This document shows positions 10,377 through 19,347 of a stretch of 62,657 nucleotides of DNA, one piece after another; the stretch's first letter is position 1, and every line of letters starts with the position of its first letter. Location: contig JAOUDZ010000020.1 in NCBI GenBank assembly GCA_029858965.1, positions 1-62,657 of the forward strand. Reading direction: 5' to 3'. This DNA is from Cyclobacteriaceae bacterium (GTDB lineage Bacteria > Bacteroidota > Bacteroidia > Cytophagales > Cyclobacteriaceae). The position numbers and the translations under genes were made by a program. The notes beneath the pieces were generated by a model, which was not told where the DNA came from, ran no database searches, and saw only the letters and a list, made by a program, of their open reading frames with translations.

Positions 10377-11198
10377 TCATTGTGCCTTACCCTTTGCCAA
10401 GGCATCAAAGTAAATAAGTGTCCTGCTGATATTCTTATTCCAATACACATTGGAATGATCACCCGCTCGTTCCTCAAAAACGTGCGGAATTCCTTCTTTC
10501 TCTAATTGTCTGTGCAGTTTTACGTTTGCCTTGAACAACTTATCATCCCGGCCACAATCAAACCGGAAAGGCGGAAGTCTTTTTCTATTCTTTCTCAGAT
10601 AGCCGATGAGCTCCTCTGCCTCAAATTCTTTTCTGAAATACCTTTGTTCTTCCCGCGAAAGAAACGGCAAAAAATCTTTCAGGCGGGTAATGCTGGATAA
10701 ACCCGAAGCGCCACTGAAAAGAGAAGGAAATTTTGCCATTAAACGCAACGCACCGTAGCCACCCATGGAAAGGCCACCGATAAAGAGATTCAGTTTCTTG
10801 CCTGAATGAGGAAGCACTTCGTCGATCATCTGTATTACATCCCCAACAATCCATTTTTCGTAGTCTCTTTCGTGATGTTTGAAATAACCACTGCCATCGC
10901 CCATCAGCCCGTCCGACGGCATGACCAACACCATAGGCCCAATTTTTTTCTTTTCAATCAATGTCAGGGCAATCTTGTGCACATTGATATTATAGGTCCA
11001 TGCCCAATGACTGCCGTAGACCCCGTGAAGCAGGATCACAACCGGCACATTGCCAGTTATGCGGTTGATCCGGGGTGGAATAAAAAAAGTACAATCACCT
11101 CTCCCTTTCAGGTGGCTGCTTTTGACGGTAACATATTTCAGGTTCTCGGGTGCAAAAGCCGGGTTTGAAATTTCAATGGTTCTGAATTTTTTGGCCAT
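10377..11198 (-). CDS. Esterase-family alpha/beta hydrolase (esterase D / FrmB-like)
   Basis: The 273-residue product has the nucleophile elbow GGLSMGGYGALRL, with Ser as the expected nucleophile, FDCGRDDKLF for the acid, and GDHSNVYWN for the catalytic His, in the order of the esterase D family. An oxyanion stretch VVILLHGVYGSHWAW lies near residue 55. There is no signal peptide. It starts 3 bases after the zinc alcohol dehydrogenase gene ends, so the two are almost certainly co-transcribed. The pair resembles formaldehyde-detoxifying dehydrogenase plus S-formylthiol hydrolase, but general carboxylesterase activity is equally possible from sequence. Confidence 0.8.
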   Translation of the reverse strand: MAKKFRTIEISNPAFAPENLKYVTVKSSHLKGRGDCTFFIPPRINRITGNVPVVILLHGVYGSHWAWTYNINVHKIALTLIEKKKIGPMVLVMPSDGLMGDGSGYFKHHERDYEKWIVGDVIQMIDEVLPHSGKKLNLFIGGLSMGGYGALRLMAKFPSLFSGASGLSSITRLKDFLPFLSREEQRYFRKEFEAEELIGYLRKNRKRLPPFRFDCGRDDKLFKANVKLHRQLEKEGIPHVFEERAGDHSNVYWNKNISRTLIYFDALAKGKAQ

Positions 11199-11201
11199 AC
11201 T

Positions 11202-12320
11202 TTAGAACAGGATTACACCTTTAGCAATGTTACCCTTTAACATATCATCAAATACACTGCCCAAATCCTCCAAGCCATAAGTCTTGCTCACCAACTCATC
11301 CAGCAGCAAATCACCTTGCTTATACAGATTGAAAAGAATTGGGAAATCTACCATTGGATTGCACTTACCGTACAGGGGATTCAGGTAAATTTTGTCCCAT
11401 TCAAAAAGATTCATATCAATGGTGATTTCTTCTTCAATACCACTCACCTGGACAGCCATGCCCGCATTCCGCACCAATGCCAACGGCGCCGCTCCCAGTG
11501 CTGGCCTTCCTGTACATTCAAAAGCGAAGTCTGCTCCACGGCCGTGGGTTAGTTCTTTAACATCATTAAAAGCCTTGTCCATTCCACCAGGTTCCTGGCC
11601 TACCAGGATCACATCCGTGGCACCGAATTGCTTGCTCAATGCTAACCTTGTAACACTCACATCAAGCGCAATAATTTTATCGGCGCCCGCAATACGGCAT
11701 CCCTGGATCACATTCAGTCCAACACCACCCGCACCCAAAACGGCCACGGAACTTCCGCGTGATACTTTCGCAACGTTAGTGGCCGAACCGTAGCCCGTCA
11801 TAACACCACAGCCCATGATACACGCTGAGGGAAAAGGAATGTCCATCGGCATTTTAATAACAGCCTCTTTGCGAACAATGGTAAGTGATGAAAGTGTTCC
11901 CAGATTAAAAGATCGCTCAATGCCCTTGCCCTGAAAAGTTGTACTGGTAAATTCCGGGTGACCTGCTGAGACACCATGCAAACCTTTTGCCCCGGTAACA
12001 GGCGAAAAGTTCTCACAAATACTGTGATTTCCCTGCTCGCATTGAAAACAATGACCACAGGGCATTGCCCAGTTTAACAGCACATGATCACCAGCCGCAA
12101 GACCGTCAACATCATTTCCTGCTTCTATCACGACGCCCGCTCCTTCATGCCCGAGAATGAGTGGTTTGCCCCATTTCATTGAGTCATAATCTGTATGACA
12201 AATGCCCGAGGCCTTTATCGCTATGAGTACTTCATCTTTAGCCGGATTTCCTACCAGGACTTCCTGAATCGAAAAGGCTCCTATTCCATTTGTGATCGCT
12301 GCTTTTGCTTTTATTGACAT
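11202..12320 (-). CDS. Zinc-dependent alcohol dehydrogenase (class III-like MDR)
   Basis: This 372-residue medium-chain dehydrogenase has the catalytic zinc ligands in ASGICHTDYDS and LGHEGAGVV, and the structural-zinc Cys-rich loop CGHCFQCEQGNHSICE. The NAD-binding motif is VLGAGGVGLNVIQG. The length and the lack of a long insertion place it near class III / NDMA-type or aryl-alcohol dehydrogenases rather than tetrameric ADHs. It sits between the TPR histidine kinase (15-base gap) and the esterase gene (3-base gap), so the three probably share a transcript. Likely substrates are primary alcohols or thiol-formaldehyde adducts; this is inference. Confidence 0.88.
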   Translation of the reverse strand: MSIKAKAAITNGIGAFSIQEVLVGNPAKDEVLIAIKASGICHTDYDSMKWGKPLILGHEGAGVVIEAGNDVDGLAAGDHVLLNWAMPCGHCFQCEQGNHSICENFSPVTGAKGLHGVSAGHPEFTSTTFQGKGIERSFNLGTLSSLTIVRKEAVIKMPMDIPFPSACIMGCGVMTGYGSATNVAKVSRGSSVAVLGAGGVGLNVIQGCRIAGADKIIALDVSVTRLALSKQFGATDVILVGQEPGGMDKAFNDVKELTHGRGADFAFECTGRPALGAAPLALVRNAGMAVQVSGIEEEITIDMNLFEWDKIYLNPLYGKCNPMVDFPILFNLYKQGDLLLDELVSKTYGLEDLGSVFDDMLKGNIAKGVILF

Positions 12321-12335
12321 AATGAGATGCCGCCA

Positions 12336-14342
12336 TTACACCGGCGCTGTGAGCGGAAGTAAAAAATAAAAAACCGAACCTTCACCTTCCTTACTTTTTA
12401 CCCAGATCCGGCCACCATTTTTCTCTATAAATTCTTTGCACAAAATCAGTCCAAGGCCGGTTCCTTTTTCATTGGCCGTGCCTTTGGTGGAAAGTTTGGC
12501 GTCAATCCGAAAAAGCTTGTTGAGCACATCCTCGCTCATCCCTACACCCGTATCCGTAACGGAGAACAATGCATCTGCCCCGTTCCGCCTAAGGTTAAGT
12601 GTAATCATTCCGTCCTCCGGCGTGAACTTAATCGCATTCGAAATCAGGTTACGAACAACCGTGCTCACTGAATTCTTATGCGCCTGAACAACCAGTTCTT
12701 CCGCATTTTCATTCACAATATTGATGCGCTTATTTTCAGCCTGTGCCTTCAAAAGTGATTTGTTTTCTTCCAGTACCGCACCCAGGTCGAAAGGTTCGGG
12801 CGAGAACTCTATATTGCCCGTCTGCGACCTGGACCACTCCAGCAAATTCTCCAGGAGTGCAAACAAGTTCTTCAATGATTTGTCAAAATCCCTGGCCAAC
12901 ATCTGGATTTCTTCCATGCTCAGACTCTCGGTATGATTTATCAACAGGTTGGAGAAAGAGGAAAGCGAGTTCAAAGGCCCTTTTAAATCGTGACTTATAA
13001 TGGAGAAAAATTTGTCTTTGGTAGCGTTGAGTTCCTGCAATTCAAGGTTTTGCTGGTTTACTTTTTCGTGTGCGGCTTTCAGGACTTTATTCGATCTTTG
13101 CTGGAGTATGTAGAGATAGAAAATAAGTCCAACGATAACCAGACCTAATGCCATCAGTACAAAAAGGAAATTTCTGAACCGCTTCTGATTGATGAGTTCC
13201 GCCTCCCGTTCTCTCCGGGCTTCTTCAAGCTTTTGTATTTTTATGGCACTCTTACTGATAACATAACTACTCTGCTTGTCCAACAACTGTTGCGCATTCA
13301 GTTCCCTTTGCATCATATCATTGATATCAAAAAAATGGTTCTTATATTCCAGCGCCTTCTTGTAATCGCCTGCCGCCTCATAGCACGCACCCAGGTATTC
13401 GTAACTTTTTCTAATTTCTTTTTGATCATTGGATTCCAACCCGGCCTGTAACCCCAGTTGGAGATTGTTCGCAGCACGTTCAATTTTCTTCTGTTTATAG
13501 TACAATGCGCCGATATTATTATAGGATTCCGCCTCTCCTCTTTTATCTTTCAAAGCCTGCCGAATCTCAAGGGCAACCTTATGATTGGCAAACGACTTTT
13601 CATCGTTCTTCATTAAGCGGTAAAGCTCTCCGATGTCATTCAAAGACACAGCTTCTTCTTTCCTATCCTTAATCGACCTTCGGATTGACAATGCATGCTT
13701 GTGGTGCGTAAGTGCTTCTTCATATTTTCCCTGAACAGTATAGAGGTGGGCCATGTTAAAAAGCGCAAGTGCCTCGACTTTAGGATTGTTGATCTCATCT
13801 TTGTAAGCCAGCACTTCGCCATAGTTTTCAAACGCTTCATCAGCGCGCCCTTTGGCTGCATTTATTTTGCCCATCTCGTTCAAGATCAGGACACGTACAT
13901 CAGTATTGTTCAGTTTTGTATTAATATCCCAAGCTGTCTGCAATAGTTCACCGCACTTATCATATTCACCTGCGACGGCAGACATGTGCGCCATTGCGAG
14001 ATAGGTAAAGATCTGGCCTTCTTTCAAATCCAATGTATCCTCAAGCCCGAGTGCGCTAATGAAGTATCCTATCGCCGCTTCAAAATCATGTGCCCGGATC
14101 AAATAAATAAGGCCTAATTCATTTAATGCCTTTGCCTCGGCGGCTTTGTCCCCAACCGATACAGCATCATCAAAAGAAGCCATACCTTTATCTAATGCGT
14201 CCTGTACAGTATTTTTATTCTTCTCCTGGAAAAAGCTTTCATACCACGCCACATTCATATCCTGCCCAATGGAAGGGGCTACCTGCGCAAAGGACACTAG
14301 GAGCGTCATCCATCCCATTATAAATCGCGATTGAAATACCAT
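12336..14342 (-). CDS. TPR-domain membrane sensor histidine kinase
   Basis: The 668-residue protein starts with a signal/anchor (residues 1-26), then six or so tetratricopeptide repeats (about 65-350; for example NNIGALYYKQKKIERAANNL), a charged coiled coil, one membrane helix (about 385-407) and a cytoplasmic kinase core. The phosphoacceptor is His451 in SIISHDLKGPLN; the ATPase domain shows NLISNAIKFTP, DTGVGM and GTGLGL. The TPR region would lie outside the cytoplasm. This architecture is common in Bacteroidota, often without a paired regulator, and none is adjacent here. It leads a close gene string with the alcohol dehydrogenase and esterase. The signal sensed is unknown. Confidence 0.92.
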   Translation of the reverse strand: MVFQSRFIMGWMTLLVSFAQVAPSIGQDMNVAWYESFFQEKNKNTVQDALDKGMASFDDAVSVGDKAAEAKALNELGLIYLIRAHDFEAAIGYFISALGLEDTLDLKEGQIFTYLAMAHMSAVAGEYDKCGELLQTAWDINTKLNNTDVRVLILNEMGKINAAKGRADEAFENYGEVLAYKDEINNPKVEALALFNMAHLYTVQGKYEEALTHHKHALSIRRSIKDRKEEAVSLNDIGELYRLMKNDEKSFANHKVALEIRQALKDKRGEAESYNNIGALYYKQKKIERAANNLQLGLQAGLESNDQKEIRKSYEYLGACYEAAGDYKKALEYKNHFFDINDMMQRELNAQQLLDKQSSYVISKSAIKIQKLEEARREREAELINQKRFRNFLFVLMALGLVIVGLIFYLYILQQRSNKVLKAAHEKVNQQNLELQELNATKDKFFSIISHDLKGPLNSLSSFSNLLINHTESLSMEEIQMLARDFDKSLKNLFALLENLLEWSRSQTGNIEFSPEPFDLGAVLEENKSLLKAQAENKRINIVNENAEELVVQAHKNSVSTVVRNLISNAIKFTPEDGMITLNLRRNGADALFSVTDTGVGMSEDVLNKLFRIDAKLSTKGTANEKGTGLGLILCKEFIEKNGGRIWVKSKEGEGSVFYFLLPLTAPV

Positions 14343-14343
14343 T

Positions 14344-14568
14344 TCAAAAAAGTTTAGCCAAAAGTGCGGAAAAAGTAGCGATGAATAGCTCCTGAAGCAC
14401 CAATGTCCAAAAATAGGCGTTAATCGTTAAAATAGGAAGACAAAGGAAAATGAGAAGGCTCAAAACCAGGGAAATAGAGGAATTGAATACACCAGGAAGC
14501 TTGAGCATAAGAATTGGCGCTAAGAATAGTAGATAGGTCCGATAAACTCCATCTGCGGCGAATGACAA
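14344..14568 (-). CDS. Possible small two-helix membrane protein
   Basis: A 74-codon frame ends one base before the histidine kinase start. It encodes two strongly hydrophobic segments (about residues 13-45 and 47-72) with few charges. I do not recognise a family. The tight junction with the kinase gene favours a real coding region translated with it, but a hydrophobic reading of A+T-rich DNA can arise by chance and there is no clear ribosome-binding site. Treat as tentative. Confidence 0.3.
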   Translation of the reverse strand: MSFAADGVYRTYLLFLAPILMLKLPGVFNSSISLVLSLLIFLCLPILTINAYFWTLVLQELFIATFSALLAKLF

Positions 14569-14659
14569 AATTTAGTAATTACTTTGATGGATTGACCTTC
14601 CGGACGTTGTGTTATGCGATGGGGGTGGAAGATGATAATACAAATGAAGATTAGAAGAG

Positions 14660-14822
14660 GCGGTGCTTCAATAACCATCCCTCCTTTTTGCGTAAGCAGG
14701 AGCTGCCATCCGTAAAGGCATCCACTACCCCTTCACGGCATTGCTTATCAGAACATCCAGGTCAGGGTGAATTCCCAAAGCCCTTCTAAAAAGTAATCCT
14801 CTTTCTTTTGTAACGGAAAATC
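14660..14822 (-). pseudogene. Decayed SDR gene fragment, copy of the SDR at 15372-16103
   Basis: About 160 bases match, with many substitutions, the segment of the nearby SDR gene at roughly 15765-15930. In translation the remnant reads VTKERGLLFRRALGIHPDL then DVLISNA, against VTKERESLFKWVSENHPDL and NVLINNA in the intact gene. A TAG stands where the intact gene has a Gln codon just after the NNAG motif. Neither the start with its GxxxGxG motif nor the catalytic Tyr region is found, so nothing functional remains. The effector-binding protein gene now lies between remnant and parent. This explains most of the otherwise empty stretch between 14569 and 14832. Confidence 0.7.
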
Positions 14823-14832
14823 CAGTATGGCT

Positions 14833-15318
14833 TTACGTTTTCATTCTAATAGGTATCCATACTTCTTCCTCCGATGCCGGGTCATCGTTCTTGTATCGCT
14901 CTCCCAGCAGTTCAAAATGTTCTCTTTTGTCTAATGCATAGGAAGACCTCGGCAGCCATGAATTAAAAATAAACTCAAATGTATTTTTGAATACCCTTGC
15001 CGCTCCTTTATGGATAAATACAGCATAAAGTCCACCTGTCAATGTATAGGTCTCAAGATCTTCGGGGACGTCGTGATAATCGGCAACCTCTACAGCAGCC
15101 CATTTTTCAAATTCAGTATCCTGATCAAAATCGTTAAAATCAAGAAGCTTGTTATATACCTGCATACTAAACAAATCCGAGGATCGCATGAGGCTGATAT
15201 TTTTTCTTTTCGGCATAAAACTTCGCCACAACTCAACAGTCCTGTTGTTGGACAAAGTCATTTTGAGACGCTTGCCTACTAATTTTTTTTCCGGTAGCAT
15301 TTCAATTCTTGGTTCCAT
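14833..15318 (-). CDS. GyrI-like / AraC effector-binding domain protein
   Basis: With the ATG at 15318 the product is 161 residues and begins MEPRIEMLPEKKLVGKRLKM, the usual opening of stand-alone GyrI-like (SRPBCC-type small-molecule binding) proteins. The middle has the conserved YTLTGGLYAVFIHKG and the end has EVWIPIRMK, which matches the family's terminal beta strand (typically xIWIPIK). A longer start at 15369 would add an unmatched tail. There is no DNA-binding domain, so it is not a full AraC or MerR regulator; such single-domain proteins bind or hydrolyse hydrophobic small molecules. It follows the SDR gene by about 53 bases on the same strand and may be co-transcribed. Confidence 0.8.
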   Translation of the reverse strand: MEPRIEMLPEKKLVGKRLKMTLSNNRTVELWRSFMPKRKNISLMRSSDLFSMQVYNKLLDFNDFDQDTEFEKWAAVEVADYHDVPEDLETYTLTGGLYAVFIHKGAARVFKNTFEFIFNSWLPRSSYALDKREHFELLGERYKNDDPASEEEVWIPIRMKT

Positions 15319-15371
15319 GCATTGAATTACTAGTCCTGCCCAAATCTGCACCAATCCTGTTGTGGTCAATG

Positions 15372-16103
15372 CTAGTTTGCGATCGCATTCATCCTCTCAA
15401 ATGTCTTTTGTAGGTCGTCCGGACCCGCTTTCACCATGTTTTCACTGAAACCAAAAGTGAGTGTCGTTTTTCCTTCCTTTAATTGCGTAAAAACAACATC
15501 GACAAAATCACTTACCGGAGGGGCGGTGTCATGCAAACCCTTTCCACCAAGGTCAGTGTTCAGTGCAGGTGGGATCATTTCGATGACCTCAATATTTTTT
15601 GATTTCAGCAGCTCTCGCAGCGAAAGGGTAAACGAATGAAGAAATGCCTTTGTTGCAGAATATACCGGGACTTTTGTCAATGGTACAAAAGACAATCCGG
15701 ATGTTACGTTTACAATGGTGGTCATGGATGGCAACGTGATGAACAGTGTGGTAAGATGGAGTGGTGCTTCAATATTGATTGCTATTTCCGCCTGTGCGCG
15801 TTGAAAGAAGTTGCTATCCCCAACAGTCATCCATTGCTGAATTCCCGCATTGTTTATCAAAACGTTTAAGTCAGGGTGATTTTCCGAAACCCATTTGAAA
15901 AGCGATTCTCTTTCTTTTGTAACAGTCAGATCACACTTCCTTGCAATTACAGAAGGGAATTTGACAGAGACCGACTTGAGTTCAGATTCCCGTCTTCCGC
16001 AAATAATTACAGTGTTGTCCTCCTGGATAAATCGTTCTGTAAGTCCCAGGCCAATGCCGGACGCTCCGCCGGTAATCAATATTTTATTGTTCGTTACCTT
16101 CAT
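15372..16103 (-). CDS. Short-chain dehydrogenase/reductase, DltE/YciK-like
   Basis: The 243-residue Rossmann-fold enzyme has the cofactor motif TGGASGIGLGL near residue 11, NNAG (VLINNAGIQQW) and the catalytic YSATKAFLHS. The RR after ICG at the end of beta-2 suggests NADPH preference. The overall pattern follows the DltE-like branch of SDRs, whose substrates are mostly undefined. It is the first gene of a short minus-strand group with the effector-binding protein. A degenerate fragment of the same gene lies about 600 bases downstream, marking a past local duplication. Confidence 0.88.
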   Translation of the reverse strand: MKVTNNKILITGGASGIGLGLTERFIQEDNTVIICGRRESELKSVSVKFPSVIARKCDLTVTKERESLFKWVSENHPDLNVLINNAGIQQWMTVGDSNFFQRAQAEIAINIEAPLHLTTLFITLPSMTTIVNVTSGLSFVPLTKVPVYSATKAFLHSFTLSLRELLKSKNIEVIEMIPPALNTDLGGKGLHDTAPPVSDFVDVVFTQLKEGKTTLTFGFSENMVKAGPDDLQKTFERMNAIAN

Positions 16104-16175
16104 TCTTTCCTTGGTTCAACAATTAACTTTTGATGATGTCTATGTCCAGTCAGCTATTTTAACCGTCAAACGGCA

Positions 16176-16760
16176 TTATTCCGATACCTTTTTTCCTGAC
16201 TTCAAAACCCAATACAATCCTTTAACATTAGCTTGCCATACCGGACTGATTACCACCAATACCATTTCTTCTATCAGCTCCAGTGCAGTGACAGTGGCTG
16301 CAGCATAAAACAACACCAGCAGCGGCTTTGTGAAAAAAAATACCTGCATCAATGATAAGCCCTGCAATACAGCAGCCAGTTTGGCCAGATAGGTATGATA
16401 ACTTGTTACTTTACGATACCGAATAAGCGCCATGAGGGTTTGTATTGTAAAGAGCACCAGCAAGGCAATGATGATGCTCAACTGACTATTGAGAAAATCC
16501 CGTTCGAAGACAACCAGTCCCGTGATTGCCGCGACGATGGTAAGGTCATCGGCAATGGAATCAAGACGCGCTCCGGCGATGCTGTCGACCTTTAACCAGC
16601 GCGCCAGGTAACCGTCAATGGCATCGGTGAAAAAACTAAAGGCTAGCAACCACTTGAACACTTCGTAGTCTGCTCTGATGATAAAAAAAAGAATTACCGG
16701 GGCGGCTATTGCCCTGTAAAATGTGATAGCGTTAACTGCATAGAATGCGACTTTGTTCAT
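16176..16760 (-). CDS. CDP-alcohol phosphatidyltransferase family protein
   Basis: This 194-residue integral membrane protein carries the full family motif: Asp49-Gly50, Ala53-Arg54, Gly63, Asp67 and Asp71 (from TDAIDGYLARW through GARLDSIADD), with the exact spacing needed for metal and CDP binding. Several hydrophobic helices follow. Such enzymes transfer a phosphatidyl group from CDP-diacylglycerol to an alcohol, for example glycerol phosphate or inositol phosphate, in the inner membrane. The acceptor cannot be decided; PgsA-like activity is possible but the sequence is divergent. It is likely a single-gene unit. Confidence 0.85.
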   Translation of the reverse strand: MNKVAFYAVNAITFYRAIAAPVILFFIIRADYEVFKWLLAFSFFTDAIDGYLARWLKVDSIAGARLDSIADDLTIVAAITGLVVFERDFLNSQLSIIIALLVLFTIQTLMALIRYRKVTSYHTYLAKLAAVLQGLSLMQVFFFTKPLLVLFYAAATVTALELIEEMVLVVISPVWQANVKGLYWVLKSGKKVSE

Positions 16761-16868
16761 ATAATCATCAACAACTAATGATGCATCTATTTCAATCAGA
16801 CTACAGACGTTGTAACCATACTGGATTTAGATATTCCGTAGCTCATTTCCCATAGCTGCCAATTTCAT

Positions 16869-17324
16869 TCACTGTATTGCATATCTTTTTTTCGAAGCAC
16901 AAACTGTTTTCAACACCAACGTACTGCCCATCGGAATCAAACTATACCCATTTTTTTCGTAAAGCCTAATTGCCTCTGGTTGCCTTTTCCCTGTTTCCAA
17001 CACGCACTTTGTATATGATAATTCGGATGCCCAATTTTCCAAAGCTGAGAGAATTTTATTTGCGAATCCTTTACCTCTGTGTTCAGGCGCAACATACATC
17101 CGCTTTATTTCCATGGTCTTTGCCGCATATTCTTTCATTGCTCCGCAGGCCACCGGTTTTTTATTATCATAAGCAACCACCACAAATTTAATTTTATCAA
17201 GCTTATTGAATTTCGAATAGAAAGCATGATCATCTCCGTCTCTTTCAGCCAGGTCAGCATCAAGATTCCTCACGAGTTCTATGAAATCAGTATTTTCAGA
17301 ATCCGTTTTAACTATTTCAACCAC
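16869..17324 (-). CDS. GNAT-family N-acetyltransferase
   Basis: The 151-residue protein shows the GNAT core: VVAYDNKKPVACGA as beta strands, then motif A with KRMYVAPEHRGKGFANKIL, whose R-G-K-G-x-A pattern binds acetyl-CoA, and the C-terminal AIRLYEKNGYSLIP. It would be cytoplasmic and transfer an acetyl group to an amine. Neighbours give no clue to the substrate. It starts about 25 bases after the stop of the NTF2-like gene upstream on the same strand and may be co-transcribed with it. Confidence 0.88.
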   Translation of the reverse strand: MVEIVKTDSENTDFIELVRNLDADLAERDGDDHAFYSKFNKLDKIKFVVVAYDNKKPVACGAMKEYAAKTMEIKRMYVAPEHRGKGFANKILSALENWASELSYTKCVLETGKRQPEAIRLYEKNGYSLIPMGSTLVLKTVCASKKRYAIQ

Positions 17325-17348
17325 TTTCCGATCAGGTTACGCTCAATT

Positions 17349-17804
17349 CTATTGTCGTCCGGTTGGCAGCATATTTCGAATCGCAGAAATCTTCCACACA
17401 TTGCCATTGTATACCACTATAAAAGTACTCCACATTTTCCTTTCCGTACCATCCGTATTTTGTATTTCATACCGGGCATCTACAATTCCGCTCTCCGCAT
17501 TAAGAAATCGTATTTTATCAACTTTCAGCGTTCTTGTACCAGGGTTGCTATCGGTACTTCGCAACATGCCGCTGATGGATCCGTCTACACCATTTCGCCA
17601 CTCGCCTGAAGAAACCAATTGATCAACATCCTCGGTTAAAATGCTTCTGAGCAATACGGTATCTTTCTTTTCCCGGGCCTGGGTGTACTTATCAATTAAG
17701 GAATAGATTTCTTGATTTTGCTTACCATCTGTTGTAGTACCCTGGGCATGTAAACATGGCATTACTACCATCTGGACCAGGATAAAAAGGAAAGTGTTTT
17801 TCAT
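17349..17804 (-). CDS. Secreted NTF2-like (SnoaL/DUF4440-type) protein
   Basis: With the ATG at 17804 there are 151 residues, beginning with a clear signal peptide (MKNTFLFILVQMVVMPCLHA). The mature part has an amphipathic helix IYSLIDKYTQAREKKD followed by strands ending in TFIVVYNGNVWKISAIRNM, the pattern of the small NTF2-like fold found in DUF4440/SgcJ proteins. Upstream Met codons would put charged residues before the signal and are less likely. The protein should be periplasmic. Relatives bind small ligands or isomerise them; there is no way to name the ligand here. Confidence 0.7.
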   Translation of the reverse strand: MKNTFLFILVQMVVMPCLHAQGTTTDGKQNQEIYSLIDKYTQAREKKDTVLLRSILTEDVDQLVSSGEWRNGVDGSISGMLRSTDSNPGTRTLKVDKIRFLNAESGIVDARYEIQNTDGTERKMWSTFIVVYNGNVWKISAIRNMLPTGRQ

Positions 17805-17994
17805 GTGGAAATAATTTTGTTTGCACTGCAATTGCTTACCCGCAAAGATATATGTTCCTGTGGTAAATGCCTGTGTGCTTTTCGGCGCCTTCGGTAAGTT
17901 CGTCTTATCTCTTTCGGGTTATAATTTACTTTGACAACTGGTTTGTAAAAATGGAATGGCTTGTACCTTATTGAGGCTTTTTTATCCAATCTGG

Positions 17995-18966
17995 TTAAAG
18001 GACTACTACCAGTTTTCCTTTAGCCAGGTTACCCTCCATGTATTCGTGCGCAGCGACAATTTCATCCAACTTGAAAATCGAATCAATGTTCAATGTTATG
18101 TTACCCTTTTCAACGTCGTCAATAAAGTCTTGCAGCAGCGCCTTTGAAAGATTCTTTGACTCCCCCATGTAGACAGTCAACCGTCCTAACGATGGAATGT
18201 CACCCATTGGTGTGAAGCTGTTCATTGTCCACTCATTGCCAAGAATGCCTGTCATGCAAACAGTGCCTTTGAAACCAATGCATTTCAAAGAATCCTTCAA
18301 GGTCCTTGTGCCAATCAGCTCCAATACCTTATTGACGCCATCAGGAAATAACTTGTGAAGATCATTGCTTATTGAACCATTGTCACGTAAAACATAATCA
18401 GCGCCATTTTCTTTCAGTGCAAGTTCTTTGTCCGCATTTCTCGTGGTGGAAATGACCGTAGCTCCCATTGATTTAGCCAGCTGGCAAGCCAACATGCCAA
18501 TGGAAGACGTCCCTCCCCGTATTAATAATGTCTCACCCCTGGCAAGTTCTAACGCCTGATTAAGAGAACCTGAGACAGTCTGAAACATTTCAGGGATTGC
18601 CCCCAGGGTACTCCAGGGGAGTCCACTGCGAAATGGAAAAACGATGGACAAGGGTACCGCAGTATATTCCGCATAACCACCGTCGAAAGAGCGGCCCATC
18701 CCACCCATGATCGCAGCCACTTGTTGGCCTTTACTGTATGTGCCGGATGGATCAACCTCAACGATGCCAACACATTCGATGCCTTGAATACGGGGGAAGG
18801 CTACGTTTGGAGAATCTCCTTTTCTGGTGAATATTTCCGAACGATTAAGACCAAATGCTTTAACCTTGATAAGAACCCAATCTGATTTCACCTCCGGGAT
18901 CGGCACTTGCCTTATCTCAATAACGAGGGGAGCTCCTGCTTTGGTAGTTATGGCTGCTTTCATCAT
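17995..18966 (-). CDS. Zinc-independent MDR oxidoreductase (quinone oxidoreductase-like)
   Basis: A 323-residue medium-chain reductase of the quinone oxidoreductase subgroup. It has the N-terminal FGLNRSEIFTRKGDSP region, the nucleotide motif LIRGGTSSIGMLACQLA, and the terminal HEYMEGNLAKGKLVVV. The zinc-binding Cys residues of alcohol dehydrogenases are absent, which supports an NADPH:quinone or enone reductase role in the cytoplasm. The gene stands alone, with about 380 bases before the next gene. Such enzymes often answer to oxidative or electrophile stress, but no control site is evident. Confidence 0.88.
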   Translation of the reverse strand: MMKAAITTKAGAPLVIEIRQVPIPEVKSDWVLIKVKAFGLNRSEIFTRKGDSPNVAFPRIQGIECVGIVEVDPSGTYSKGQQVAAIMGGMGRSFDGGYAEYTAVPLSIVFPFRSGLPWSTLGAIPEMFQTVSGSLNQALELARGETLLIRGGTSSIGMLACQLAKSMGATVISTTRNADKELALKENGADYVLRDNGSISNDLHKLFPDGVNKVLELIGTRTLKDSLKCIGFKGTVCMTGILGNEWTMNSFTPMGDIPSLGRLTVYMGESKNLSKALLQDFIDDVEKGNITLNIDSIFKLDEIVAAHEYMEGNLAKGKLVVVL

Positions 18967-19347
18967 AGTTCACTCCGTTTTGGGATCTCAAGAATTCGTT
19001 TTTCTGCACGCCTGCGCCTCCGGCTACGAATGTAACCTGCTTCCAAACCAATTTTATAAGTTGCTCATTATTTTTCAGGGAGGTGGAAGCCGCGCGAGAT
19101 CTCTTTATGCCCCAACACTGATATTGTTCATACTTACCTTAGATAGAACCCGAGGTTATCTGACAAAGAATTCAAGCCACCAGTCTTCTCTAGCGAGCTA
19201 TTACTGATAAAATTCCTGGAATTTGTCCCTTTTTGGATTCTTCATTCGTCGACAAAATAGCGATTATAGTGGAGTCCAGAAACCACTTGAAAAACGGGGC
19301 GGAACCGAAAGGCCTTATGAGTAGGGAGGCAATTAACCCCAACCAGA
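18967..19347. other. Intergenic region without recognised gene
   Basis: This 381-base gap separates the divergent oxidoreductase and YciI genes. No frame on either strand gives a protein I can place, and I found no RNA-like structure or repeat. It presumably holds the two promoters; the 150 bases before 19348 are not A+T rich enough to point out a promoter with confidence. Confidence 0.5.
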
